From the NCBI RefSeq assembly GCF_031877795.1, contig NC_133943.1, positions 9,851,001-9,915,000 of the forward strand: 64,000 nt of DNA, in the 5' to 3' direction. This stretch comes from Strix aluco. Lineage: Eukaryota; Chordata; Aves; Strigiformes; Strigidae. The position numbers and the translations under genes were made by a program. Every line of letters starts with the position of its first letter. Position 1 is the first letter of the stretch. The notes beneath the pieces were generated by a model. It worked only from the letters and a program-made list of their open reading frames with translations, did not search any database and had not been told where the DNA came from. This document shows positions 35,699 to 48,850 of this stretch, in pieces.

Positions 35699-38442
35699 AA
35701 CTATCTCTGCTTTGGTAGCTCTTCATTGTTTGACTGCCAGTCTCCAGCCCAAGCAGCGCTAAGGGTGCCCTCAATGCTTGAGAATGTGCGCTGTGCAGCT
35801 CCATTTTCACCCCAGAGCAAGGAAATGCTTTGACTCAGGTCTCCAAAGCCACCACAGCAGGACAAAATGAGCTCTGATAAGGATCTGCAGCCCATGTTTC
35901 ACCTACTTTGGCATTGCTGCCAGGGACAGTCCCCTTCACAGCACTATTAGTCTTTCTTTTTTTCCCCCCACTGGAAAACTTGCATCTCTGCAATCAGTGC
36001 TGTGGCTTTGGTGTCATCAACATTACTCTCAGTAAGCAAAGGGGACTTAACATCACTGCTGGGTCCTTAGACCAGACTGGAAAAGCAACACATGCTTGGG
36101 TCTGTGCTGCCAACACTGCTCGCTCTTCCTCCTGAGTGCCAGCCAAGCTCACACCACCATAACCTTCACAGCCTCACAGGTCCCAGCATATGCTCTCAGG
36201 TGGTTTGTGCTCTGTCATCTCTCCAGGTTCCCTGTTCACACCAGCACAGGCAGCCTTCAAGACTAGGTCACATCCCCTGCTCTCCTCCTCCAGGGAAGTG
36301 AACTCCTGTAACATCACTAGGAAAACTGCATCCCACCTATAAAACCACGGACATGCCTATATTCCCATCATCGTTGTCCTTTTTTTGTCCTGATTGACAC
36401 ACTTTTTACCTCCCTGCCATCTCTCTTCCCCTTCAGAGGAACCCCATCAGTACCACTGCTTAACACTTAATTTCTCTGAAATATTTAAACTTCTCTGTTT
36501 TCCAACCAACCACTACACCCCTCTCACAACCCAGAGATCCTCTGCGCTAAAAGAGAAGAGGCATAGTTGTTTGGCATATTTAACAAAGGAAACCCAGAGT
36601 AGGTGGCATTTTGCTTCACAGCCAAAGCAGAGTCCAGAGCTCTCAATTTCAGCAGTGTTTCATGAATTACACCTCCAAAGTGAGGCATTTCAAAATGCAG
36701 GGACTTCAAAGACACTTACCCATTTTTAATCAGTCTCTCAGCATTATTAACACTTCAGGTTCAGAGCAAGCAGCCCCTTGCAGCTCACTTCAGGCTCATC
36801 TGCAGCTGTCAAATAAGAAATATCAAGGGAAGATTATTGTGCTGCCATGCTAACATTGCAAGCTAACATAGCCTTTGGGGCTGCATCTGCATAAGCGTTG
36901 CCCACAGAGGTGGTCTGTTCTTCACATCTTGCCTAGTGCCTTGGAAAAGGACTCATCTCTGCTGTCAACCACCACATGAAGATGGCTTTCTCCCCCCCAG
37001 AGACACCCAGTTATGCACCCACCCTGGGCTAGACTCTGCTGCAAGAAGAGCTATGAGTCTCACCCATCTCAGCACAACTTGGGAGACACCTCATCCTCAC
37101 ACATCCCATGCAAGAACAAGGTTGATGACACTGGACAAAGCTCTTCTGCTTTCATGCACTTTTGTGACCAAAACCCAGTTCCCAGTTGCTGATCAGCCAA
37201 CAAGCCAGTCAGCCCCAAGCTAATGGAAATGAGTTTGAATTTCTGGACTGCGATAACCACATCTCAGAGCTCCTCTATTCGTACCTACTGCTGCTGCAGC
37301 TCTCAGGTGAGTGCTGCCCAGATCTCCAGGGAAACAAGTCTTGGTCATCCTGAAATCCCGACGTCACTGCAGCTACCCAAGGTCTACACCATGGTCCTTT
37401 CCCTTCAGCCAGGATGAGCTTCTTGAGCCCAGAGCAAAGCTCCAACAGTCTGGCTCAGTGAAAAGCCTGTCCCAAACGGCTGCTCATTTCCCATCGTTGT
37501 GCTGGGTATGCAACCCAGCTCAGCAGCACAGCAGTTGACTTCACTCCACCAGGCTGCATCGCTGCAAATGCAAATTCAGCATCGGAGTGTGTTAACTCTC
37601 AGCATCCTGGAACACTATTCCCTCTCTGGTAGCTCACCAAGGAGGGTGAACTGCTAGAGGCCAGGAGAGGAATGACAGGAATTTCCTGATTTCATCCACC
37701 TCTGACGATGAGATGCACAGCGAGTCCTGTGCAACTTAAGAGCACGTGGAGCCTCAGCAAAAAACATTTCAGAAACATGTCCAGAGCATGACAACAAGCT
37801 TTACTGAAGAATAAAACACACTTAAAAAAAGTCTGTGTCAAGTGGACTTACTGTATCAGAAGGAAAGAAAGTGGATAAACTTAATTTGCATCAGTTACTT
37901 TGCAAATCTCTGTGCACCAAGAGCATCTAACAACTTCCCCTAAATCCAACATCTACTGCATCCTCCTATGGACCCAGTGTCTCATGGGTCATGCCCTTCC
38001 CTGTCACCAGGTTTCCTTTCCTGCCCAAATCCACCTTTTAGCTCTGACCCAAAAGTCACAAAAAGCATCTTGGGTTATGAACTGTCTTGCATGCCATTTG
38101 TACATCCCCCAGCACAGAAAGGTCCTGGGTCTCCTTGTCAAGTCTGCAATGCAATGGCAGCAATTTCCAGCACTCTGCTTGAACCAGAGTCTGGACCTCG
38201 TCTTTGCAACCCTTCCCAGGCCATGAGCCACCATGACATGTGGCTGAGTGTCCTGGACAGGCCTTTATCACTGCTGACTTAGCTTGACAGTGCCAGGGAG
38301 GAGGGGGAAATGAATCAGGAAATGAGCAACAGCAAGAGGTGTATATCCAAAAGGCAGGGATGAGGCCAACTTTGGATGATCACAGTAATAGCATGTAACA
38401 CATGCCATCTTCAAAGGACTAATGAATCCCTACAAGGTTCCC

Positions 38443-38520
38443 CTGTTATTATTTGCATTTCACAGATGGATACCTTAAGATGCAGAAGGCTGCATTATCC
38501 TCTGGGTCACACCTATTTCA
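38443..38520 (+). repeat. Possible MIR-like SINE fragment
   Basis: Reads ttattatttgcatttcacag then atggataccttaagatgcag, resembling the MIR 'ttattatccccatttcacag' block. Short and decayed. Confidence 0.4.
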
Positions 38521-39409
38521 GTCCATTCATCCCTGGTCTTATATTAGAACTCATCCCTGTGGTGAGAGAGATCCTCCCACAAGGCAAAACAACAATGCTA
38601 TCTCTCACTCAGGCCTGGTACAGGAATCACTACTATCAGCTATGGTCTGGCTTGCATGGCACACCGGCCGGACTGGTTCTATTGATCTCTTCTGGCCTTG
38701 AAAACTGATCACTTCTTCCCTCCCATCAGGCTGAACGGTACAAGAAGCTCTCCCTTCCTGCTAGATTGGATTTTTTATATATATACTTAGTTTTTTCTGG
38801 ATGTGAAATATAAGACAGAGGAATCCAGAGAGATGCATCCAAGTGTCTAACACACCATCCAGTGTCATTCCACCCACCAGTCTCAGTCTGCCTGTGGAAA
38901 GGTCCCACCTTCCAGCCAGGAGCCTCCCCGCAGCTCAACAACTTTTGTTCGCAGAAGAATGAAGCTGCCCTGGGAAACTGCGCTCACTGGGAGAGCAAAA
39001 TTGCTCCCCAAGCTATAACCAATGCCATGTGGGGTTGGGGATGCTGGAACCAGTCTCTGCATTCAGAGGGAGATCCAGCTTCGAAGCAACGAGCTCTCCC
39101 CGCCAACTCTGGGGAAGCAGCTTGCCATTCCTACTGTCAACGCTTTCCAGGGCAGTATTTGCTCACTGAAAATTGTTAGGCTGGAGATGGCTGGAGTTGG
39201 GTTTTGATCTACAAGGCCTCAGCAACTAACATCTGCACAGTGAAAAGATTTCTCATGGCAGAGCACCATGACATCCCACAGAGCTGCAAAGGACTTGCAG
39301 CCTCGGAAGGCCACCAAGATCTCTGCTTTGATGGGCCTTACCAGAGCTAGCTGATTTCACCTCAGTTAACAGTATTTGTAGCTTAGATAAGGGTAATCAA
39401 AATCTCATC

Positions 39410-39545
39410 ATTCAGGGCGTAAACTGATCGCCTGCAGGGGTTAGAAAGGAATTTTACTTCATGTGCAGCATTGCATAACCACCCAAATTCATTGTGGGTA
39501 TTTTCCAGCCTCTGCTGAGCACCAGCCGTGGGCCACAGCTAGAAG
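39410..39545 (+). mobile_element. Possible ancient CR1 3'-end remnant
   Basis: The sequence gcaggggttagaaaggaatt and nearby words recall a 3' UTR segment of old amniote CR1 elements. The assignment rests on memory and could be wrong. Confidence 0.35.
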
Positions 39546-42500
39546 CGAAGCATGGCACACCGGCTGAAAAGCCAGAGTCATCATGCAAAAAAACACAGCC
39601 CCATTGTTTGGGAACAAAGTAGAAATTTTTCTGACTCTGGCTTCAACTCACACATGGAAATAAAAGACAATGACTGTCACTGGGCTACTGAAACAGCAGA
39701 ATTTCAACAGAGGAAGAAAAATCTGTCCTGAGATTATTTTCTTGTGGACAGCTAGAAAAGTGCCTGGAGAGTCCATAAGCACAATGCACTAAGGATTACA
39801 AAGCACAAAATGACCCATTTGAGTAACACTGCCCCATCCTGTGCTGCCAGCTGGACCCTTTAAGTGCTGCTCCAATGAGGGGTGCCAACAACCTGCCCTC
39901 CAGTGAGGACTGAACCCTTCCATGTCACCCAACAACCCTCATCACCAGCCATCCCCACCTGAACAACAAGGGACAAGAACATAATGTTTTTCTCTCTGCA
40001 AAATTATTATTTATGTTTTATCAGTAGCAAGGATTCTATAGTGTCAGAATTGGCCGCAGGGTGTGGTGGCCTAAGTGTCAGTACCCATCGCTGCAGTAAC
40101 AGCAGGAGGCAAAAAACACACTCCATGTGGGTGTTGGTTGGTCTTAGATTATAGTATCACCACACCCCACTCTGCTAATTGCACTATGAAACTCTGATCT
40201 CTACCCTATCCCACAGCCAGCCTGACGGCAGGTACCTTCAGCCGTGCATGTGATCCCTCAAGGCACCAGCCGTTCCTCTGGAGGAACCTGTGGGAAGGTT
40301 GGATCCCAAATTTCTTTGCTCTGTAGAAGGTAACTGAGAATAAGTTATTTCTGTGCACATATCTGAAAGAAGACCACAGCGTCATTACTAGACGCATCTG
40401 TTGCCATGGACTGTGACCAGAACTGCAAGCCAGTGGAGATAATTTTCAAAGAAAACTACAAACTTTTCACTAAAAAGAAATAAGCAGCTATAACAGAAAG
40501 TAGAGTTTTGCATGAGAGCTATGGATTTTCCATACTCTTCCATTTCTCCTTCCATATCCCCCAAATTTAGGAGAGAGCATACAATTGACATGAACATTTG
40601 CATCTGGTCAGAACTCCCTGTTTTTAAACTGAAAGCCACGGAATATCTTCAAGGCACCCATAACTTACTTTTCAGCCATTGTACCACCTTTCCCCAAAGT
40701 GCTGATGACGTGGCAGTACTGGGGAAAGGGGAGACTTGTCCCTTTATGTGAGATATAAAAAGGTTTAAACACCTTTCTATGGGAAGGAGAGGCATGCTGT
40801 CAAATAGCATCATTACCTTCAATAGCATCACTCTAGTTGCTGAAGGAGTAGTTCAGCCTTATCAAAGATAATGGCACAGCCCTTGATGCTTCAGAGGAGA
40901 GAGGAGCCACCAGAAATGCATCAGGATTTTGGGGAAACGCTTTAGGTCTAATACACTTAAAGAAACCGTCTCCATTCAGTCCTCACAGCTCAGCTGTCTC
41001 CACTCACACACCAAAACCCAAGTTTCGTGCAGACATTCAATGTGTAACCCTGGAGTCTGCTCCTCCACACTGTGGTCAAATACTCCAGGGTGCAAGTCTG
41101 CAGTCAAATTCCTTGCAAGTTTGTACCTGATTTTCAACTAATGTGTTTGCTACTGAAAATAATCCCTGTGCTCTGGCAGGAGCATTTGCTAGGCCATTTC
41201 TGGCAACAGTACTAGGACACCATGACAAATTCCAGCTAGCATGGCTTCCCTTATGCACAAACATGAGACTTCTGACATTAGTGTCCCACGGCAAAGCCCT
41301 CTTTAGTGTCTGACACCAAGACTTGTCTACACAATACCATCTGGCCAGATACCAGCAACTGCTCATGCTGAGTGTAGAAAAGGTTGCTCTGGCTGTGCTT
41401 TAAACTGCACAAAGGCTGAAGAAATACCCCATGAAGCATCTGTCCACGTGGCCAGAGAGTTGGGGCACACCAAGCCCAGGAAGACATGCTCCAAGTCCTG
41501 CCCACCCTACGGGTTCAGCCTGCCTCTGGACCGCTGTACAGGTGTGAATCATCCTTCCCAAAAGGAGGGCTAAACACTCACTGATCAGTGATCCGCTGAG
41601 CTAATGGCACCTTCTAGCATCTCCAGCAGACATGGCTGACTGCCATGGCAATCCTGGTCTTTTTTTCAGCTTTTCTTCTGGAAGAGAGGAGTGAACATTC
41701 TTCCTCCTCCACATCACCAAGGACTACACCTACACTGTTGTCTCCCCTTTTTATTTCTACACTTCTCCAGCCTCCCACTTGCCCTCCATCAAAAAGGGGG
41801 AAAGAAATTTCCCAAGGAGTTGTGGGTCTTTTGGGCTCTTTCATCCTGTTTGGTGTTGTCTGAAGCATTCCCTCAGCCACTGCAAAACCTCAGAGTCCTT
41901 TTGTCTGCTTCTCAAGCACAGGCACTTCATGGGAGTTCAGCACACATTTAACCCAACCTGTTTCCCCAAGGACTGCTACAAATCATGCCTTTTCCATAGG
42001 CACTCATACACACTCAGAGCTCTGTTATCCCTGCAGCAGGAACATGCTCACCGTGGGAAGTCTTGAGGTTTACGTGGTTACATTTAACTACCTGTGGCTT
42101 TTCGCTTGCATTTAATAACACCATTTCACACAACACACTACCCTATGCACCCATATCCAACTTAATAAGCATCCCATTGCAGGCAGGTCACCAGCCTAAT
42201 GGTGGAGCAGATCAGCTAACGAATGCCTAATGACAGCAGTGGGAAGCAATGTGTTCCCCAACAGTGATTGATTAGCAAATTGGCTAGTGGGAGTGACATG
42301 CAGCAGACACCACCAGCATCCCAGAGCTGAAACAAGGTCAGGGAAAGACCAAATCAGTGCGCTTTTTTTTTTCTAGGAACATCTAGATCACAGCCTGGCC
42401 CTTTTCTCCACCAGTCAGTGCCTGGCAGAAGGATAAAACCAATAAAACATCACATAGGCAGTGTGGGGCAAAGGAGCCCAGCTCTCAAGGGTGTTCATCT

Positions 42501-42977
42501 TGTTCTAAAACATCCAATATCATGGCTGAACACTTCAAGTGTTTGTCTTGCACCATCATGGACAAACAGCAAAATTGTCTTTCCTGATGGACTGATGGGA
42601 TCTCCCAGCCTGTGGTCCCTTTCCAGGGCTGGGGTCATATTAATTATCTGTTTCCCAACTGAAAATAAAGCCATAATCTAAAGTTTGGTTTGCAGGAAAG
42701 GAGCCTTCCAAATAGGATTGGATAAAGCTTGCATTTGCATCTCTTGTGAGAGGTAGTCATGGAGCTGAGGATGCCACATACCGGCTGTTGTGTGTGAACA
42801 CATCCGTACAAACATGGATACACTTTATGTGCAGTGTGAACAAAAAGGAGACCTCCCCTTTGCAGCATTGAAACCGAGAGCCCAGTGACAGAGCGAGCCC
42901 TGGGGCTGGGAAGCAGCAACTGAGCTGCTCCCTCAGGAATTCCCCCTTCATTTCAGTGAGTCTGTGCTTGTAGCAAG

Positions 42978-43565
42978 GTAGGTGTTGGGGTTTAACCCCA
43001 GACAGTAACTAAGCACCACAAAAGCTGCTTGCTCTCTCCTCCCTGTCCCTGTAGGAGGGGGGGAGGAGTATCAAAAAGAAGTAAAACTCACAGATCAAGA
43101 ACAATTTAATAACTAAACTAAAATATAATTACAATAATAACAAATATTATAATAATAATAATGAAAAAGAATAGAACAAAAAAAATTAAAACCCAAGAAG
43201 AGACAAGTGATGCACAATGCAATTGCTTACCACCTGCTGACTGATGCCCAAGCAGTGACCTGCCCCTCCCAGCCAACTCCCCCTAGTTTATATGCTGAGC
43301 ACGACATCCCATGGTATAGAATATCCCTTTGGCTAGTTCAGGTCAGCTGTCCCACCCATGCTCCCTCCCAGCTTCTTATGCACCTGCTTGCTGGCAGAGC
43401 ATGGGAAACTAAAATATCCTTAACTTAGGATAAAAGCACTACTTAACAACAATTAAAACATGAGTGTGTTATCAACATTATCCTCATACCAAATCCAAAA
43501 TACAGCACTGTACCAGCTACTAGGAAGATGATCAACTCTATGCCAGACAAAACCAGGACAGTAGG
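42978..43565. repeat. Target-site duplication GTAGG around the solo LTR
   Basis: Perfect 5-bp direct repeats immediately outside the TG/CA ends of the LTR. Their identity shows that the insertion borders are intact. Confidence 0.9.
42983..43560 (-). mobile_element. Solo LTR of an avian endogenous retrovirus
   Basis: A 578-bp element with TG...CA ends, flanked on both sides by the 5-bp target duplication GTAGG (42978-42982 and 43561-43565). The minus strand begins TGTCCTGGTTTTGTCTGGCA, the start of a very common neoavian LTR family. On that strand it has TATAAA at 43292-43287 and ATTAAA poly(A) signal at 43110-43105, in the order expected for U3-R-U5. There is no internal coding region, so it is a solo LTR left by recombination. 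A 5-bp duplication fits ERVL- or ERVK-type elements; the exact family is not certain. Confidence 0.9.
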
Positions 43566-46419
43566 TCTCCTGCATTTGCAGAGTCCTCTTCCTTTCTCTC
43601 CCTTCTGAATCTGTTACAGATACACTTGATCTGTTGCTGCCTGTCCTACCATCCAGCTGCCTTTACTGCAGAGGTTCATCCTTGTCTGAGTTACTGCCTG
43701 TCCATCCATCACTGGCTCAGGACCAGATGCAGCACACAACCCTATCAGTGTCCCAATGCTATTTTCTTCTTGCATTCATTGCCGTACATGTTTGGTCCCA
43801 TGGGCTGTTTGCCTGGTGTGCTGACTTCAGGAGACATGCTTTGAGTTGTTAATCACAGTCGTTGGAGATGCGGTGGAGCCTGCTTCCAAAGATGCAGGAC
43901 AGATACACCCATGATTCACTCTGGCATTAACACTGCGCTACCTCCATGGAACACAGAAGTGGAAAGGACCTCCTGGGTCATCAAGTTCATCTGCCTGTTG
44001 TCACTAGTAACCACATCACTAGGAGATGTTTGATTGGCCTATCACAGCTAATGGGCTCCCCAATCTGGCAGAGGAATAACAGGATCTAAAGGCTAGAAGC
44101 CACAACTAGGCAACGTCAGGCTGAAAACAAGGGGTGACCATTTAACGGTGCCTGGGTCTGTGCAGGGGAAGAGCAGTCCAGAGCAACAAATTTTCAGACT
44201 AGTATGAATATTTTGCCAAGACAATTTTATCCTGTGGCCTTCTGCCCAAATCCATGAGTCTCTGAACTGCTGCTACAGGGTTTGAGAGGTAACAAAGAAA
44301 AGCAGTTTTCATCAGCTGTGTAATAATACATTTACTGGGAAGTTTTTTTTAAGGAATTGCACCTGGGAGACATCCAGAGGAATCCACAAGCTGAAAGATA
44401 AAAAAAATATCACTGCTCTGACTGAAACAAGAATTAACTCAAAACAACCTTCTGGCTACAGCTAACTGGTTTAAATTCCACCCTAATAGCTACACCCATC
44501 ACCAGTTTTACAAAAGTAAGCAGTTAAATGGAATTTATTATTTGTTTTCAAGGTATGGCATCAAATCAAGAAATACCATATCCACATGCCCTAGGCTTTT
44601 TCCCCACATGCTTTTGAAGATGCTCTCCTAGAGATTAGCCTGACATCTAAGATAATTAAAATATCTTCAGGATGGAGATTTAATTAATAATAAGCAAATA
44701 AGCCTCTCATTTACTAGGAAACCTGGACAACTTTCGTTGTAATATTTTCTCCTAACTGAACATGTATACACTGCACCATGGTTATAGTGCTGCTAGTACC
44801 CACTTTCAGTTCACTATCAATTCCAAAAAAAAAAGTTGAGGGGAGTTAAAAAATTTCAGGCCAAATAAGATGTTTCACTTCATTCTTGTGTTTTCCTATA
44901 CTCCACATTTCATGTAAAATCAAAATATCTCACTTTTAAAGGATGCAAATCACTGCAATGATGACTGCAAGTCACTGAAACATCCCAGAGACATTCAAAT
45001 GAACACTTTCATTGCACAGGGTTATGTTTCAGGCTTGTTTAGCTGATGTGATTTAGTGGAATTGTCCAGAAGCCACAGCACATTCTACACAAGAGATCCT
45101 GAGTTTGTGGTGAGAATGTGATGGAGGGGATTTTGAATCACTAAGTGACAGGACATGAATTCACCTTGCTACTGAGCCACAGGACAAACAGTTAAGTTGT
45201 GCTCAGGAATGGAAGACATCTCTATAGCTTCTTGCTGGATATTTGTAGGACCTCTCAAAAAGCCTTGAAAAGGTGCAAAAATCCTATAAAAAGAAAAAAA
45301 GTTAAGTATTTACACCCTGTTACAGTACCGTTCAAGGGAATAAACTACTCAGTCCATCCCTGTTTAGTGGATGTCCGAAGACCCTTTTTAGATGATCATG
45401 CCATTTAGTCTATCTTAATGGGATCACAAGGCCTGAGCAGAGGATCCACGCTGAGGATTTGAGCTGCATTAGACTTGTTGCACATACATGAGCAAAAAGC
45501 TGTCCAGCTGTGTATGATGGCTGGTCACAGGCAGATCACTCAGGTTGTCACGTTGTGAAGAGTACCCGTGGGCCTCAGAGACAAAGTGCCAAGTCTTGCA
45601 GAAAGAACAGCCAAACTGAAAGTCTCCTGGTACCAGAGAGATAGCAGTGATACATTCAAGAACACCATGGAGCACTCATACAGACCAGCAGCTCCAAAGA
45701 AACTGTCTGAGAGAAGTGCATTCTTTCATACTAAGGATATTCCTCTGAAAACAATGAATTCTGCCAATAGAATGAAAAAGGTCAGTGCAATGGAAACAGA
45801 CAACTGAGGACCAGAACATCAATTGCCTGCTGGATGCTAACAGGGTGGTCTCACATCTGGACTGCCCCCTACTCTGAGCTGAGGCAGAGCTCATGGTGTG
45901 GTCCACATGGTCACCACCAATGCAAGATGGAGAGAACAATCTTGAAGGCAAGATTTAGCTAGTAGCTACCAGGCTAAAGGCCAGGACCAACTCAGTAACA
46001 TGCTCAGAAATGCTTCCCCTAGTGCTCTATAATGAAATCCAGAGTCACTGCAAGGTTCAGAGTATAGTACCTTGAAGACAGACTTTAATAGGTAGAGCTT
46101 ATACAGTAAAGATCCAAGTACTAAATCCAAATGAAAATGGATCAAGGCTACTGGCACATAAAGGTCTTTTAAACTAAATATTGTGGGAAAGCCAATAGTT
46201 TGACAAGACATATGGTTTGGGAAAATGCAGTCTCCAGTGGAGAAGTCATGAAATTTTTTTTTCCTTGAATAAAAGGATAGGAGAGAAGCCAAAAACAGTC
46301 ATGGAGGGAACAGCAGACTGCAGCCCCAGCAGACATCCCTCTCAGGCCTGCAGAGAGAGAGAGAACAGAACAAGACACCATGTATGCATTTCTATCCAAG
46401 CACCAACGATCTAAAAAGG
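43566..46419. other. Intergenic region between the solo LTR and the ancient CR1
   Basis: No gene seen. A decayed repeat is likely at about 43.95-44.05 kb. The stretch 45.5-46.4 kb may be the 5' part of the following CR1, but I could not confirm this. Confidence 0.45.
43945..44060 (-). mobile_element. Probable decayed CR1 3'-end fragment
   Basis: The plus strand reads gtggaaaggacctcctgggt then catcaagttcatctgcctgt, the usual complement of the CR1 3' end just inside its terminal repeat. The fragment would be in minus orientation and 5'-truncated. Confidence 0.5.
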
Positions 46420-48850
46420 TGAGTGAACAGCAGTGCCCTGGTTTCAGACAGGGCTATTAACATAACCAGCACCTCAGAAACCTGGTGGAGGGAAGATAAA
46501 CAGCAGGACATGGTAATAAGTGGGTACAAATTATACAGGAATGAGAGTAGGTTGTGCGGGTGGGGGAGCAGAGCATCAAGGAGCTGGGCATTAAGGCATA
46601 CATTAGGGAGAGCTTATCAAAGAGCACAACCAAGTTAACTGTATCAACAAGTGCCACAGAGTCTGTAGGATTACAGGCCCATGCCTAGACATTATAGTAT
46701 TGGAGTTACTCCATCATCTACCCATTCAGAACAGGGCAACAACTGCAAAACCTTAAGGGAGATGAGTGAGGCTGTGGTGGATATAAGAGGATACAAGCAC
46801 AGACAATGGAAGATGTCCATCTCCCTGTACAGATGGGGTAACTGACGGAAGGGAAGATGTCTACGTTTAAGATGGGAAGTTACTGCTCCCTCCAGCAGCA
46901 ATTAATGACCTCTGAAGCAGAGCGCCTCTTCTTCAGCACATCCTGAGCAGCACCCAGGAACTAGCAGCTTTTATTCCAAGTATATTGCCAGTGGCTCTTT
47001 GCACTTTAAAACTGACAATCTTGACGGTAGGCTTGACAACCTGCTACTGTAAGTTTAACTTGAAGAGGGAGCTGCCTAAAAGCACAGACACTTGTTCAAA
47101 TAAAATTTAAAAGGAAAAGCCAGTAAGGAAAAGCACACCCAGGAGGTGGGAAGACCATTTGAAGAAGTCATTAGAGTAAGTATGCATCTCTTAAGGGTAA
47201 AAAATTTAGAATAAAAGCTAGCATGCTTAACAAAGTGGGACAATAAACAGTAAAATGAGGCTTTCTAAGAAGCAGCACTGTCCAAATAATGAAAGTGTAA
47301 AAATCAAAGTTGAAAATGTAAAATCTGCAACCATGCCAAAATACACTGAAGATTCTGAGCAGAATTTTTCAAGTCACAGGCACTAATAACAAAAGACATC
47401 GAAGAGTCCATGATCACCAGGCTAAGGGAGCCTCCAAGGAAGATAACACCATAGTAGAGAAGCCAAATTAACTCTTATTCACAATAAACGGATAAATCCC
47501 AATAACACAGAGCCACAGTCAGAGATTAAACCCTGCCAGCAGCACTGAAGTGGCTCAATCACCCAGCTCAAGCTCCATACTGCACTTTTGGGGGAAGTGA
47601 CTAACTGAGGAAGACTCATCACAGGTTTTGAGGAAACAAGTCCTGTCTCATCAGTCCATTTTGGGCTCTCAAGTGTTTCCCAAGTGCGGGCAAGAAATAG
47701 CACCGCTTGACACAATGAACTTTTGTTTCTAATGAAACAATTTCAAGATCTCTCCTCTAAAGGCTTCTGAAGAATGTAAAGTGCCATAAAGGAGCAGCTT
47801 CTTTGAGTTAAAAACAGTTAAAATGAAAACAGTAATAAGAGGTCAGCTCTCCCAGTGGAGGTGAGACCCAACAAGAATCTCTGCAGCTCAGCTTTTTATA
47901 AATGACTCTGAAAATACGATTAGCAAAGGGACTAATGGAATGATTCAGAAGAGTTCAAAGCTTCAAGTCAACTGAGAGAAAAGCATAAGTCACTCATGAC
48001 ACAGTGGCTGGACAAGAAAGCAGCAGACAAATTTCAGTATTGAAAAATGTAGACAGGGGAAAAAGCTAGCTATACTATACCTGCATATTACAGCTCCACA
48101 TTAGCAATCACTGTCATGGGGTGTATTATGGAGACGTTGTGGGTAAGGTCACAAATAAATGTCACTTCATTGTTGAGCAGCAATCAGAGAGGTTTAGCAC
48201 CTGTTAGGAACTGTCAAGAAACAGAGAGAATAAAACAAATTATTTCTATCATGCTGCTGTATGACTGCTGGATCTGCTCAGCTGCATCATTCTGCACAGT
48301 TGTTGCACCGTGGCCACCTTCATCATCATCACAACAGGGATGTAGGGAGCTAGACAGGCCACAGAGAGGAGCAGAAATAGGAAGAGCTTTTATCTAAACT
48401 CACAGCAACTCCTATGGTGGAAAACAGGCTACAGAACAGGGTATGGTTATGACAGAGTCCACAAAATCAGGAGTGACCTAGAGAAAACGAACAGTAGATG
48501 TTGTCCAGGATTACTCACAGCACTAGAATTAAGGGATACTAAATAAATTATCATATAGTAGGTTTAAACAAACAAAAGGAAGTTGTTTTTTTTCCCCTCC
48601 TCATACAATCTAATTACATTGTGGAACTCATCGCCCCAGGATGTTGTGGATGCCAAACACATCAAGGGAGTCAAAAGTCAATTAAACAAATTTATGGACT
48701 GGTCCATCAGTGGCTATTAAACATGATGATGGAGATGCAGCCTCTGGCTGGCAAGTCCCTAAGCCACATGAAGCTTTATCACAGGAAGAATTACTTTGTG
48801 CTTGCCCTGTTTATTCCCCTCAGCATCCACAGCTGACCATGGTCAGATCC
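46420..48850 (+). mobile_element. Ancient CR1 LINE, decayed, endonuclease region to 3' end
   Basis: Plus orientation. At 46,470-46,545 a frame reads TSETWWREDKQQDM then VISGYKLYRNESR, recognisable CR1 endonuclease sequence. At 47,995-48,050 and 48,560-48,760 the DNA recalls the end of ORF2 and the 3' UTR: tttaaacaaacaaaaggaag, ttgtggaactcatcgcccca, ggtccatcagtggctattaa, gatgatggagatgcagcctc. Frames are broken throughout. It is much older than the CR1 at 1.6-2.3 kb. The element appears contiguous over about 2.4 kb, shorter than an intact ORF2 plus UTR, so internal deletions are likely. Confidence 0.7.

Larger units (their letters stand above)
32500..42977. other. Intergenic region upstream of SPINK5-like gene
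   Basis: No supported gene on either strand. Open frames here are short and lack family features. Contents are two MIR-like SINEs (33.7 and 38.45 kb), a G/T-rich tract at 35.6 kb, and a possible CR1 3' remnant near 39.4 kb. The first few hundred bases next to 32,500 are the presumed SPINK5-like promoter. Confidence 0.55.
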
